DNA from: Oceanospirillaceae bacterium
GTDB taxonomy: Bacteria > Pseudomonadota > Gammaproteobacteria > Pseudomonadales > Balneatricaceae
NCBI GenBank assembly: GCA_013215375.1
Contig: JABSRB010000010.1
Span: 1 to 64,000, forward strand
DNA: 64,000 nucleotides
Direction: 5' to 3'
Positions 53,253-61,969 of the stretch are shown here, one piece after another. Position numbers and translations under genes: made by a program. Position 1 is the first letter of the stretch, and the number at the start of each line of letters is the position of its first letter. Under the pieces are notes generated by a model, which saw only the letters and a program-made list of their open reading frames with translations, did not search any database and was not told where the DNA came from.

Positions 53253-54290
53253 TCATGCATCACCTTCAACATTCTTCGCCTGCTTCAACCCATCCGGGGT
53301 CAGATCCGCCACTATGTCCATATAACTCAAAGTAGAGAGGCGTTTCGCTCGCCTCATAAAAAGTGGAATGGGGCTTGATGGCTCATGCTTTTGGTAGTAT
53401 TCACTAATTTTATCCATCATTTTCGCCGCGTCTTCCCGCGAATTTATCTGACCACTAGCCACTGGCGTACTAGCAACAGAACCTGAAGAGACAGATGGGT
53501 CGCTAGGATTTCCCCCTGTATCATCTTTAACTGTCACGCCTGGTTCGCCTCGCTCAGCTAAATAACCATCTACCGCACTAAGGCTGTCATTAATAACCTT
53601 CATCAACGCAGAAACATCAGGAGCTTGATGCGCACCCAGCTCTGTTGTGAGATATTCATCAATACTTTTCAGCGCAGCAATTGACTGCACTAAAGCTTCT
53701 TTATTGGCCAAAATCTTTTCGACATCAGCTTCCATAAAAGCCGCGTGAATGGTGTTTAAGTCAGGTGCGCTGTCGTTTTTAGCATCCCCTCCTTTAGCAT
53801 TTTGAATATCTCTAAAACTAAATTTTCCGAGACCTTTACACTCAACAAGTGGCGTTAACATAAGTGGATTGAGGGTATATTTTCGATCACATAGCGCCAG
53901 CAAAGTATTCACTCGCAAGGTCGGATCATTGTCATCATCAGGATCTAATTGAGGATGCACATCTGCCCAAAATTTTGATAACAGCTTACCTAGTAACACT
54001 AGCGCGTTGGCAAATCCGGCAAGACCATTGATTTGTAATTGAGCACGAACCAGCAGCGTTACTACCCGTAAGTCTTTGGTTTTTAAAAATAGATTGATAG
54101 CGTTTGCAGACACCACAGGCCAATTTACCGGCTCTGCAGCAATGGAGGAATCACCCAGCGTTTTATCTTCCCCCTCTAGGGCAGCTAAAAACAACCCAGT
54201 GAATTCAGGGTCGTATTCCAGATCATCACCGGCAGGCGACTCGCTGGAAATCTCTTCAAGTAAGCTATTTAAATCAAGACTGCTCGACAT
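53253..54290 (-). CDS. tssA: T6SS protein TssA (ImpA-type)
   Basis: A 345-aa TssA with the ImpA_N domain at the start (LNSLLEEISSESPAGDDLEYDPEF and the WPVVSANAINLFLKTKDLRVVTLL segment). A Ser/Gly/Thr-rich linker (about 255-285) leads to a C-terminal helical region ending in SPIPLFMRRAKRLSTLSYMDIVADLTPDGL. TssA primes the tube/sheath and baseplate. It is the first gene of the large minus-strand T6SS operon, with a 500-base AT-rich region dividing it from the divergent kinase gene. Confidence 0.94.
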   Translation of the reverse strand: MSSSLDLNSLLEEISSESPAGDDLEYDPEFTGLFLAALEGEDKTLGDSSIAAEPVNWPVVSANAINLFLKTKDLRVVTLLVRAQLQINGLAGFANALVLLGKLLSKFWADVHPQLDPDDDNDPTLRVNTLLALCDRKYTLNPLMLTPLVECKGLGKFSFRDIQNAKGGDAKNDSAPDLNTIHAAFMEADVEKILANKEALVQSIAALKSIDEYLTTELGAHQAPDVSALMKVINDSLSAVDGYLAERGEPGVTVKDDTGGNPSDPSVSSGSVASTPVASGQINSREDAAKMMDKISEYYQKHEPSSPIPLFMRRAKRLSTLSYMDIVADLTPDGLKQAKNVEGDA

Positions 54291-54814
54291 ATAACTCTTC
54301 TACGCATGCTTTCCTTTTTTGAGGAGAGCGATGATCGTTAAGAAGGCCGAAGCATTAGCGGGGTTATAGATATTAAATAAAAGTGAAATTCACTAAACAC
54401 CCAAGCCTTCTATCCATGAAAACTAGTATATTTAAGATATATTATCGACTTATATTCACAGATGCCTGATAGAAAATGGCACAAGAACAACAACAAGAAA
54501 TAATGTTTAATACTCCTAAAAGTTGTATTAAATATCTCTAATTCAGCTAAATCTACACTAAAGGTTATTTAAAAATCAACCACCATATGATATTCATTTC
54601 AATTAGATAAAAATGTGAAATGTCATTTAGTTGTTATTTAAAACCAAATCTGTTTATTAATACATAAATTTTTCAAACAGAATATAACAAATGCTAAAAG
54701 ACATTTTCTTGTTTTAAAATTAACCAGAAATAAACAACAAAACAATCTTTATTTAACATTAAAATCCGTGACTATTATTTGTATAAACTCGCGAAAACTT
54801 TGAGAATTTATATT
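54291..54814. promoter_or_regulatory. AT-rich divergent promoter region, tssA / kinase
   Basis: About 520 bases, visibly much more AT-rich than the flanking genes. It must carry the promoter of the main T6SS operon and that of the kinase gene. It has many A/T tracts, as expected of regions silenced by H-NS/MvaT-like proteins. A TGGCAC at 54476 lacks the matching -12 element. No RNA gene seen. Confidence 0.5.
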
Positions 54815-56272
54815 ATGAATGATGATAAAAACGAAGATAAAACCATTATTTTTAATGAGAAAACTGTCATCATCAATGACAAGACAGTGCTATTAAAAAC
54901 ATCTAAAGCTAATCCTGAAAAGACCCAAAACACCATCGATGATGAAACCAAAGCCAGAGTAACCAAGGAAAACCTGACGTTTAAAACTGAAGCGGTCACA
55001 GCCTCTAATTCGAACAAAACAATCGACATTGGCTCGGTCATAAACTCGCGATTTGTATTAGAAAAGCTACTTGGCAGCGGCGGAATGGGCGTTGTTTATC
55101 GCGCATTAGATCGTCGCAAACAAGAGGCAAATGATACCGACCCTTATATCGCCATTAAAATTTTAGGCGAAGAGTTTAAAAATTATCCCCAAGCTTTTGT
55201 CGCTCTGCAAAGAGAGGCGCGGAAATCCCAGAGCTTGGCACATCCTAATATCATCACCGTCTATGATTTTGACAGAGAGGGTGACCTCTTCTACATGACC
55301 ATGGAAGAGCTCGATGGAGAGCCTCTTTCAAGTTATATCAAATCTCACCCTTACGGCGTCCCTATCGCCAAGGCCGATAAAATAATTCGCGGTATCGCCC
55401 AGGGCCTCGCCTATGCTCACTCAAAGAAAATAATTCACTCAGATTTAAAGCCCGACAACATTTTTGTCAGCAGTACCGGCGTTAGCAAAATTTTAGACTT
55501 TGGCATCGCCCGCGCTGTGACTGATCTCAGCGACACTGAAACCGAGCAAGATTCTTTTGATGCCGCTGACTTAGGTGGGCTTACCCCAACCTACGCCAGC
55601 GCAGAAATGTTCGCAGGCGAAGACCCACACCCTTGTGATGATATATATGCACTGGGCCTAATCAGCTATGAATTACTCAGTGGTTACCACCCCTATAAAA
55701 GAATACCCGCCGAACAGTTGCTAAAAAAACCGGTGAGCGTGAAAAAACTTAAGGGAATTAGCAGAGCGCAATGGCTGACAATTCATGCATCTATTGAAGT
55801 ATTAAAAGCACAGCGTATTAAAAGTGCGGATGTGTTTCTGAAAAAATTTAGCGGTATATCATTAACCATAAAAGTATTTAGTTTGGCACTGGCCATTAGC
55901 GTGCTGGCATTAACTTACAGTCTATTTTTAAAGGCACCTAACATGGGTCCTGAAATAGCCTTTGAGGCACTCCCTAAGGTCTTACAATCGCAAATAACCC
56001 AAGCTTTGAGTGAAGGTACCGTTGCCCTCAAATTTAATGATATTAACGCGGCTCTGCACTATTTCAATCAAGCCCATGACCTTCACCCGAAAAACCCCGA
56101 TGCATTGAAAGGGTTAGACGCTATCGTCACTAAAATACTAACAAAGATTAAATCCCAGCAGGAGGATGAGGCAACTAAGGGGAATTTAGCACTGATAAAC
56201 ACCTTATTAGAGTATCCAACACTGGCCAATAACGAGGCTATTTTAGCGGTTAAAAAGCAGCTTGAGAAATAG
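54815..56272 (+). CDS. Membrane Ser/Thr protein kinase, T6SS PpkA-like
   Basis: A 485-aa Hanks-type kinase. The N-terminal tail has three related motifs with Thr10, Thr17 and Thr24 (DKTII, EKTVI, DKTVL), exactly seven residues apart, and NKTID with Thr69. The kinase domain (about 75-345) has GSGGMGVVY, AIKIL, HSDLKPDN (Ser in place of the Arg of HRD) and DFGIA. A membrane helix follows (FSLALAISVLALTYSLFL), then a periplasmic TPR-like tail (FNDINAALHYFNQAHDLHPKNPDALK). With pppA and tagH it forms the threonine-phosphorylation switch of the T6SS. There is no von Willebrand domain as in Pseudomonas PpkA. The ATG at 54815 is chosen over a TTG 12 codons earlier. Confidence 0.88.
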   Translation: MNDDKNEDKTIIFNEKTVIINDKTVLLKTSKANPEKTQNTIDDETKARVTKENLTFKTEAVTASNSNKTIDIGSVINSRFVLEKLLGSGGMGVVYRALDRRKQEANDTDPYIAIKILGEEFKNYPQAFVALQREARKSQSLAHPNIITVYDFDREGDLFYMTMEELDGEPLSSYIKSHPYGVPIAKADKIIRGIAQGLAYAHSKKIIHSDLKPDNIFVSSTGVSKILDFGIARAVTDLSDTETEQDSFDAADLGGLTPTYASAEMFAGEDPHPCDDIYALGLISYELLSGYHPYKRIPAEQLLKKPVSVKKLKGISRAQWLTIHASIEVLKAQRIKSADVFLKKFSGISLTIKVFSLALAISVLALTYSLFLKAPNMGPEIAFEALPKVLQSQITQALSEGTVALKFNDINAALHYFNQAHDLHPKNPDALKGLDAIVTKILTKIKSQQEDEATKGNLALINTLLEYPTLANNEAILAVKKQLEK

Positions 56273-56298
56273 CTATGCTGAAGCTGCCTATTATGACG

Positions 56299-58368
56299 CT
56301 ATGAAGTCGGTACAAAGAAGAAATCTCCCACTTCATGACCGGCACCTTTAATCGCCTTAAATTCAGGTACTTGATCGTAACCTACCACTTTTGCACCACG
56401 GGCAACACGATCACGTAATTTTAGAAATAATTGCGGCCCCGCCATGATTTGATCATTAGATTTAAGTACCTGCAAAAATGCTCTGGCAAACACAGAGTTA
56501 CCTTGACCGGCATTATCAAGCACAGGTTTGTCGCCACCTGAAGATAATATTAAACGAGACTTTTTCGCCAATTTATATTTTAGATACTCCTCTGACTGGC
56601 TTTGATCTTCGCCCATGAATAAGTAACCTGGTGCACTAGAGAGCAATCCTGCGTAGCAAGAATCAGCAACCACTAAAATTCTTTTCGCTTTTAAGCGACT
56701 CAAATGCCTAGTGACAAATTCATTGGAAACCCAAAAAGTATCTGCCGGTGGCTGCTCTGCATTAACTGGTAACCAATACCCCTCCTCGGTTGCGCCATTT
56801 TGTACCCGCGAGCCGTGCCCTGCATAAAATATTAATAAATTATCATCTTCACCTAACACTGAATTCAAATTATTAATGGCCTTCATTACCTCTATGTTAC
56901 TGGCGTCTAATAATAGCTGTACAGAAAAGCCATATTTTGATTCCAGTACATTGGCCACCTCCTGCGCATCGCGTTTTGGAGTGCTTAAATTATCGAGGCT
57001 TTTATAATTTTGATTACCTATAACCAGCGCGAAATAACGACCAAATTTAAGACCTTTAGTCGTCAGAGATTTATGGGGGCTATTCGTCGAAGCTAGTTGT
57101 GCCGTTGCACTAACAGGCTGGCGAAACACCGGCAGTTGTGTGATTTGTTGCTCACTGTTGGCTTTTTCTTCCTCGAGCGTCGCTATCTGATCTTGCAGCT
57201 GTGAAACTTGCGCTTGCAATTGTTGTGTCTGAGCATTTCCTACCTGTAATGCCTGTGTCTGATTGCTGTTTTGCTCAAGTAACTGTGCAGCTTGCTGCTC
57301 ATTACGTGCCTGTAGCCGTTCGGTCTCGGTTTTATGCTGGGCAAGTAGCTGCTGTGTCTGTTGTAGCTTTTGCGCCTCAAGCTTATTTTTCGCCTGCAAT
57401 GCCTTAGTCTCAAGAGCATTTTGTTGCTGCTGCTGTTCCGACTGTAACTGCTGCGCCTGTAATTCCTTTTGTGCTAACAATTGCTTTGTCGCCAGTAGTT
57501 TTTGGCTCTCTAATTTATTCTGCGCCAGCAATCGCTGGGTTTTAAGTTTGCTCTGGGCTAACTGCTGCTGAGTTTCGCGTTTGTTTTGTGCCTCACGCTT
57601 AGCCAAGGCAGCCAGCTGCGCCTTTTTATCTGCGTTAACTTGGTTGCTAGTATTAGTTTGGCTCTGTAATTTAGATTGCAGCAACTGCACTTGATTATTG
57701 AGTGACCCCAACTGCGAGCTCTTGGCGCTTATCTGCCCCTGTAAACGATTTCTCAATGCCTGTTGCTCTCTACCGGCGCTGGCGGCTAATACCTGCTGTT
57801 GATAATCTGCAGTAGATTGATAAATGAGCGTGTCAGTGCTTAACCCCCAGGCCTTACGGTACCAATTCAATGCTGTTTTCTTACTTTTGGCGACGCCAAA
57901 TCCCTGCTCATACAAAGTACCCAAATTAAATTGCGCTCTTGAGTTCCCCTGAACAGCTGCTTTGGTATACCAGATAACCGCCGCCTCATAGTTGGGACTG
58001 CCACCAATACCGCGCTCAAATATTTCACCGACATTAGCTTGGGCTTTAGCATCTCCTAGTTGCGCTGACGGCATCCAGACATTGAGCGACGACTTTAAAT
58101 TTGCCCGGTCATAGGCCACGTATTCCCCACCTCTAATCCGACAATCCGCAGCAGTAGTGTTTACCGGCCTGCGAGCGGTGAGGTAAGATGCTTTATTCCC
58201 CAGCTGCCTAACTTGCCCTGGCAGCAGGCAATCTACTACTTGTAAATCAGCAATAGTTGGGTGCGACAAATCACCGCTAGTAGTAGGCGAAGAACTGAGA
58301 CAGCCGCTAAGAATGGCGGGAAGCAAGGTGATAAAAGCTATTTTAAAGACGCTGTGTGTGTTGTGCAT
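56299..58368 (-). CDS. Caspase-fold (peptidase C14) lipoprotein with Sel1 repeats and coiled coil
   Basis: A 689-aa lipoprotein (lipobox ILSGC). Residues about 95-175 hold two Sel1-like repeats (AQANVGEIFERGIGGSPNYEAAVIWYTKAA, AQFNLGTLYEQGFG). Residues about 205-405 are a very long Gln/Leu/Lys-rich coiled coil with recurring L-x-A-Q-x-x-L-x-x-Q-x-L units. The C-terminal domain (about 435-685) is caspase-like: YFALVIGNQNYKSLDNL, FYAGHG (His near 518) and VADSCYAG (Cys near 571), so both catalytic residues are kept. The protease would lie outside the cytoplasm. It is convergent with the kinase gene, with only 26 bases between. Substrate and any T6SS link are unknown. Confidence 0.85.
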   Translation of the reverse strand: MHNTHSVFKIAFITLLPAILSGCLSSSPTTSGDLSHPTIADLQVVDCLLPGQVRQLGNKASYLTARRPVNTTAADCRIRGGEYVAYDRANLKSSLNVWMPSAQLGDAKAQANVGEIFERGIGGSPNYEAAVIWYTKAAVQGNSRAQFNLGTLYEQGFGVAKSKKTALNWYRKAWGLSTDTLIYQSTADYQQQVLAASAGREQQALRNRLQGQISAKSSQLGSLNNQVQLLQSKLQSQTNTSNQVNADKKAQLAALAKREAQNKRETQQQLAQSKLKTQRLLAQNKLESQKLLATKQLLAQKELQAQQLQSEQQQQQNALETKALQAKNKLEAQKLQQTQQLLAQHKTETERLQARNEQQAAQLLEQNSNQTQALQVGNAQTQQLQAQVSQLQDQIATLEEEKANSEQQITQLPVFRQPVSATAQLASTNSPHKSLTTKGLKFGRYFALVIGNQNYKSLDNLSTPKRDAQEVANVLESKYGFSVQLLLDASNIEVMKAINNLNSVLGEDDNLLIFYAGHGSRVQNGATEEGYWLPVNAEQPPADTFWVSNEFVTRHLSRLKAKRILVVADSCYAGLLSSAPGYLFMGEDQSQSEEYLKYKLAKKSRLILSSGGDKPVLDNAGQGNSVFARAFLQVLKSNDQIMAGPQLFLKLRDRVARGAKVVGYDQVPEFKAIKGAGHEVGDFFFVPTS

Positions 58369-58626
58369 GAATCCATCCTTGATACATGAGAAAACAGTAT
58401 TACAATTATTTACTAAACAATATTTATTACATTATTAGCTAATTTACAATCCACAACTGATTTTAATTTATTTTTTATCGTATATTACTTTCTATAAAAA
58501 GAGGTGGGGGAATTTGTGTAAAGTTATGTACATTTTAGGACTACAATTAGTGTCGCTTAATATTAACTGACGGCTTTACGAATTTTCTACCACAAAAAGA
58601 TACAATTAATTTAAATCAGGAAAGAT

Positions 58627-59478
58627 ATGTTACGCGCCATTGTTATTAAAAATAATATTATCGTATTTTCCTGTCTCACTTTGCTAGGTTGCGCCAACTT
58701 ATCCGATAATACCCTTGCTATATCAGCGCATTACGGATTAACTAAACATTCTATAACGACCAGCATTTATAACCATAACTACTTTCAAAACCACGCATAC
58801 ACAGCCCTTAGAACGACGGGGAAGCTTCCTGAAAAAACAACAATTCATCTCTATATTGGCTCAGATGGCACTCCTTGGATCAAAGGCAGGTGGATAGCTG
58901 CAGATCCAACTCCTAGCGACCCGTTGGCATTAAAGCTGATGGGCGAGGATAAAAACCCGGCCATTTATTTAAGTAGACCCTGTTATTTCGACGACATCAA
59001 ACAGTCTTATTGTCATGCTAGTTTATGGAGTAGTGCGCGCTATTCAAAAAACGTTATAACAAGTATGGCGCTTGCTATTAAGCAGTTGATAAACATTGAT
59101 AATGAAATTATTTTACTAGGTTATAGTGGAGGTGCCGCCATTGCCGTACTACTTGCAGACCAGTTAGATAATGTGGTTGGTTTAGTCACTATTGCAGGTA
59201 ATCTAAATACTGACTTATGGACTACTCATCACCAGTTGTCGCCTTTGACACAGTCAATTAATCCAAGTCGCTATCAATATTTAAAAAAGCCAATTAAATC
59301 AATTCACTTAGCTGCTAATAATGACAAAGTAATACCTTTGCCGATTATTCAATCTTATATTGCAATAAGAGGCGGGAAATTACATATTTTTAATAATGCT
59401 GACCATCGTTGTTGCTGGTTAGAAAAATGGCCAGAAAATTTAAAAGAAATAAATAGCTACTTCTCAATGGCAGAGTGA
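58627..59478 (+). CDS. Alpha/beta hydrolase lipoprotein
   Basis: A 283-aa protein with a lipoprotein signal (LTLLGC, Cys22) and an alpha/beta-hydrolase fold. The nucleophile elbow is GYSGG (Ser167), the acid is probably Asp in NNDKVIP, and the His lies in NADHRCCW. A Cys pair in the insert (RPCYFDD...SYCHAS) may form a disulfide, in keeping with a periplasmic location. Lipase/esterase activity is likely; the substrate is unknown. It is divergent from the caspase-fold gene (258-base gap) and upstream of the autotransporter. Base composition is AT-rich. It could be an unlinked surface esterase. Confidence 0.8.
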   Translation: MLRAIVIKNNIIVFSCLTLLGCANLSDNTLAISAHYGLTKHSITTSIYNHNYFQNHAYTALRTTGKLPEKTTIHLYIGSDGTPWIKGRWIAADPTPSDPLALKLMGEDKNPAIYLSRPCYFDDIKQSYCHASLWSSARYSKNVITSMALAIKQLINIDNEIILLGYSGGAAIAVLLADQLDNVVGLVTIAGNLNTDLWTTHHQLSPLTQSINPSRYQYLKKPIKSIHLAANNDKVIPLPIIQSYIAIRGGKLHIFNNADHRCCWLEKWPENLKEINSYFSMAE

Positions 59479-59651
59479 TAAGTATCCATTTTATTTTATC
59501 CAAATCCTCTTCCATTTGTATTAATATTAAGTTAATTTAAAACAATTGTTTTACACTTAGGGCCTATTTCTACTTGCTCCCTAATGTAAAAATATAGTTT
59601 TCATATGCAATAAGCAGTACTAAATCGGACATTAATCAAGGAGTGATTAAA

Positions 59652-61361
59652 ATGGCCCTTTCAATCTGGACTTGCTCTCATCGAATATCATACAATCCAT
59701 TCATCTTAATTCTGGTCGTTTTTTTATTACTTTGGCCTGCATTAAAAGCCCAAGCCTCCACTTCTATTAGCCTCTCCTCTACTTCACTAGAATTTGGGGA
59801 AGTTGAAACTAATGGCTATCGAGATATCCGTGTCACTCTAAGCATCTTGCCCAGCACTGTTACCCAAGTAGTGGCCACTGATTATAATAGCGTATTTTCT
59901 ATTTCTGGCACTGACTGCCAATCTGGCCTCAGTGATTCCCAACGCACTTGTTATGTCGACGTAAGGTTCACGCCTACCACCACCGGCTCTGTTAGTCATA
60001 CTATCGTACTTAATTATGCCGCTATCGATGAAGCTGATACTGTTACTTTGACCGGTACCGGTATTGTCCCTGGATCTGTAACAGCAGGCCCGTTAGCTCC
60101 CTTTACCCAAGAAAAAGATAATAACTACAGTACCAGTGCAGTCATTATCACTACTTGTACCAGCGGCAATGCCTCTGCAGCATTGCAGCGCGACTGTAAC
60201 CAACTAGTACAAGCCGCCAACTCTGGTGATGCTCAAACCACTGCCGCCCTCAATCAAATATCCCCAGAGACAGCGACTAAAAGCTCCCAAGTAACACACC
60301 AAAGTGCCACTACTCAAGCGCGTAACATTACCTCTCGTATGGTTGAATTACGTTCTGGTGCCAGCGGAATTTCCGTGCAGGGCGTTGGTTTGAATATCGA
60401 TGGCAAATACTTACCTGCAGGTCAAATTGTACAGTCTTCTCTACAACCTTTAGGTATGGGCGCCAGTGCCGATGAGACATTTGCCAACTCTAAAATAGGG
60501 GTGTTTTTTAGTGGCGAGATAGCCAAAGGTAGTCGCGATGAATCCGCATTGGAATCCGATCTTGATTATAAAACTTACGGCATTACGGCAGGCGTTGATT
60601 ACCGCCTCAATGATAAGTTTTTTCTAGGAGCAGCCCTTGGATTCATCGACACAAAAGCTGAACTGAGTAATTCTAATGCTGAGTTAGATACCCGCGGTTA
60701 CAGCCTCTCCTTTTACGGTAGTTATTACTTAGAAGATAACTATTTCACGGATTTCTCACTCACTTTTGGTAAAAACAATTTTGATCAAAACCGTAACTTA
60801 AACTTTGTATTAGGTGGCAGCACCGTTAACCAAAAATTTAACGCACAATACAGTGGTACTTACACCTCTATATTATTAGGTGCGGGTAAAGACATACAAA
60901 AAGGCCCATGGTCTTTTGGCCCCAGAGCGAAGTTAGAATATACCCGCTCAAGAACAGATACAGCGACAGAGACTGCCTCTGATGCAACGGGACCGGGAAG
61001 CGGTTGGGTAACACAGATAGGATCCAATACCCAAGATTCTTTATTGTTTCAATTGGGAGCTCGTGTCTCCTATGCGCACAGTGCTAACTGGGGCGTTATT
61101 TTCCCCTACGCTCAATTAGATTTAGCCCATGAATTCCAACAGGATGCGCAAGTGATCAATGCACATTTTGTACAGGATCCCGCCTCCACGCAGATCAAGA
61201 TTAAATCTGACAAACCGGATCGTAACTTCCTAAAATTAAATTTAGGAACCAGTGCGCAATTTAAAAATGGGACCTCAGGCTTTGCCAATTACTCTACGGT
61301 TTTATCCAACAGCGTTTGGGATAGCCATACTTTGAGCGTGGGTGTCAGGCTTGAGTTTTAG
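59652..61361 (+). CDS. Autotransporter-type outer-membrane protein with Ig-like N-domain
   Basis: A 569-aa exported protein. A signal peptide ends near ALKAQA. Residues about 35-140 form an ASH/HYDIN-like Ig domain (SLSSTSLEFGEVETNG, CYVDVRFTPTTTGSVSHTIVLNY, VTLTGTG). A helical linker (about 165-230) leads to a C-terminal autotransporter beta-barrel of about 290 residues: GVDYRLNDKFFLGAALGF, YSLSFYGSYYLEDNYFTDFSLTFG and final strand LSVGVRLEF with terminal Phe. The passenger is therefore very short. The ATG at 59652 has AAGGAG eight bases upstream; an earlier GTG overlaps that site and is rejected. Probably a surface-exposed adhesin-like or structural protein; function unknown. Confidence 0.85.
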   Translation: MALSIWTCSHRISYNPFILILVVFLLLWPALKAQASTSISLSSTSLEFGEVETNGYRDIRVTLSILPSTVTQVVATDYNSVFSISGTDCQSGLSDSQRTCYVDVRFTPTTTGSVSHTIVLNYAAIDEADTVTLTGTGIVPGSVTAGPLAPFTQEKDNNYSTSAVIITTCTSGNASAALQRDCNQLVQAANSGDAQTTAALNQISPETATKSSQVTHQSATTQARNITSRMVELRSGASGISVQGVGLNIDGKYLPAGQIVQSSLQPLGMGASADETFANSKIGVFFSGEIAKGSRDESALESDLDYKTYGITAGVDYRLNDKFFLGAALGFIDTKAELSNSNAELDTRGYSLSFYGSYYLEDNYFTDFSLTFGKNNFDQNRNLNFVLGGSTVNQKFNAQYSGTYTSILLGAGKDIQKGPWSFGPRAKLEYTRSRTDTATETASDATGPGSGWVTQIGSNTQDSLLFQLGARVSYAHSANWGVIFPYAQLDLAHEFQQDAQVINAHFVQDPASTQIKIKSDKPDRNFLKLNLGTSAQFKNGTSGFANYSTVLSNSVWDSHTLSVGVRLEF

Positions 61362-61386
61362 ATAGGTAAAATATACTGACAGACTC

Positions 61387-61433
61387 TTCTATAGAGAACT
61401 GAAACTGCTGTTGCAGTTCTCTATAGAATTCAC
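61387..61433 (+). terminator. Strong hairpin after autotransporter gene
   Basis: A perfect 15-base stem (TTCTATAGAGAACTG / CAGTTCTCTATAGAA) with a 12-base loop lies 26 bases past the stop, followed by TTCACTTTT. The T run is short; it may terminate on both strands. Confidence 0.7.
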
Positions 61434-61458
61434 TTTTAGCAACTGATTTATAAAAGAA

Positions 61459-61881
61459 TTATTTTGCCAGCGCTTCAATGCGTGATATCAATTTAGTTAT
61501 ATCGTAGCCCGCATTGTTAGCTGCTTGCACAATATGATCAACTTGCATACTTTTCGCCTGGCTCAGTGCCCACAAGTTAGTACACCTAGTACCTGTGCGG
61601 CAATATGCCAGCACAGGGTGCGCAGCAGCCGAGACTAATTCACCAAACTCCATGGCTTGTTGGTCGGTGTAGTCTCTGGGATTTACCGGTAAATATTGCC
61701 AATTAATACCCACAGCTTTACAAGCACTTTGCAGTTCATCACTGATAGGCTGATTATCACCCTCACCATCAGGCCTATTACAAATAATGGTTTTAAATCC
61801 CGCAGCGGCTATTTCCTCGACATCTGCAACATTCAATTGTGGACTGACACTAAGAAAAGGGGTGAGTTGATGTAGCTCCAT
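61459..61881 (-). CDS. TIGR01244/DUF442 phosphatase-like or sulfurtransferase-like protein
   Basis: A 140-aa cytoplasmic protein of the DUF442/TIGR01244 family. It has the fold of dual-specificity phosphatases: FLSVSPQLNVADVEEIAAAGFKTIICNRPDGE at the start, and the P-loop AYCRTGTR with the active Cys and Arg. Relatives are annotated as sulfurtransferase-like or fused to beta-lactamase-type hydrolases in sulfide metabolism. It lies 88 bases downstream of the binding-protein gene on the same strand. The precise reaction is not established. Confidence 0.85.
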   Translation of the reverse strand: MELHQLTPFLSVSPQLNVADVEEIAAAGFKTIICNRPDGEGDNQPISDELQSACKAVGINWQYLPVNPRDYTDQQAMEFGELVSAAAHPVLAYCRTGTRCTNLWALSQAKSMQVDHIVQAANNAGYDITKLISRIEALAK

Positions 61882-61969
61882 TTCAGGCTCCTAATTTAAA
61901 TAATCAGAACAATAACACGGAGCACTAGATTCATCAGCTAATAACTACAATCCTGTTTTTATTCACTGG

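Noticed and set aside
54476-54492. Sigma-54 promoter upstream of the kinase
   Set aside because: TGGCAC is present but the -12 GC/TTGC element at the right spacing is absent.
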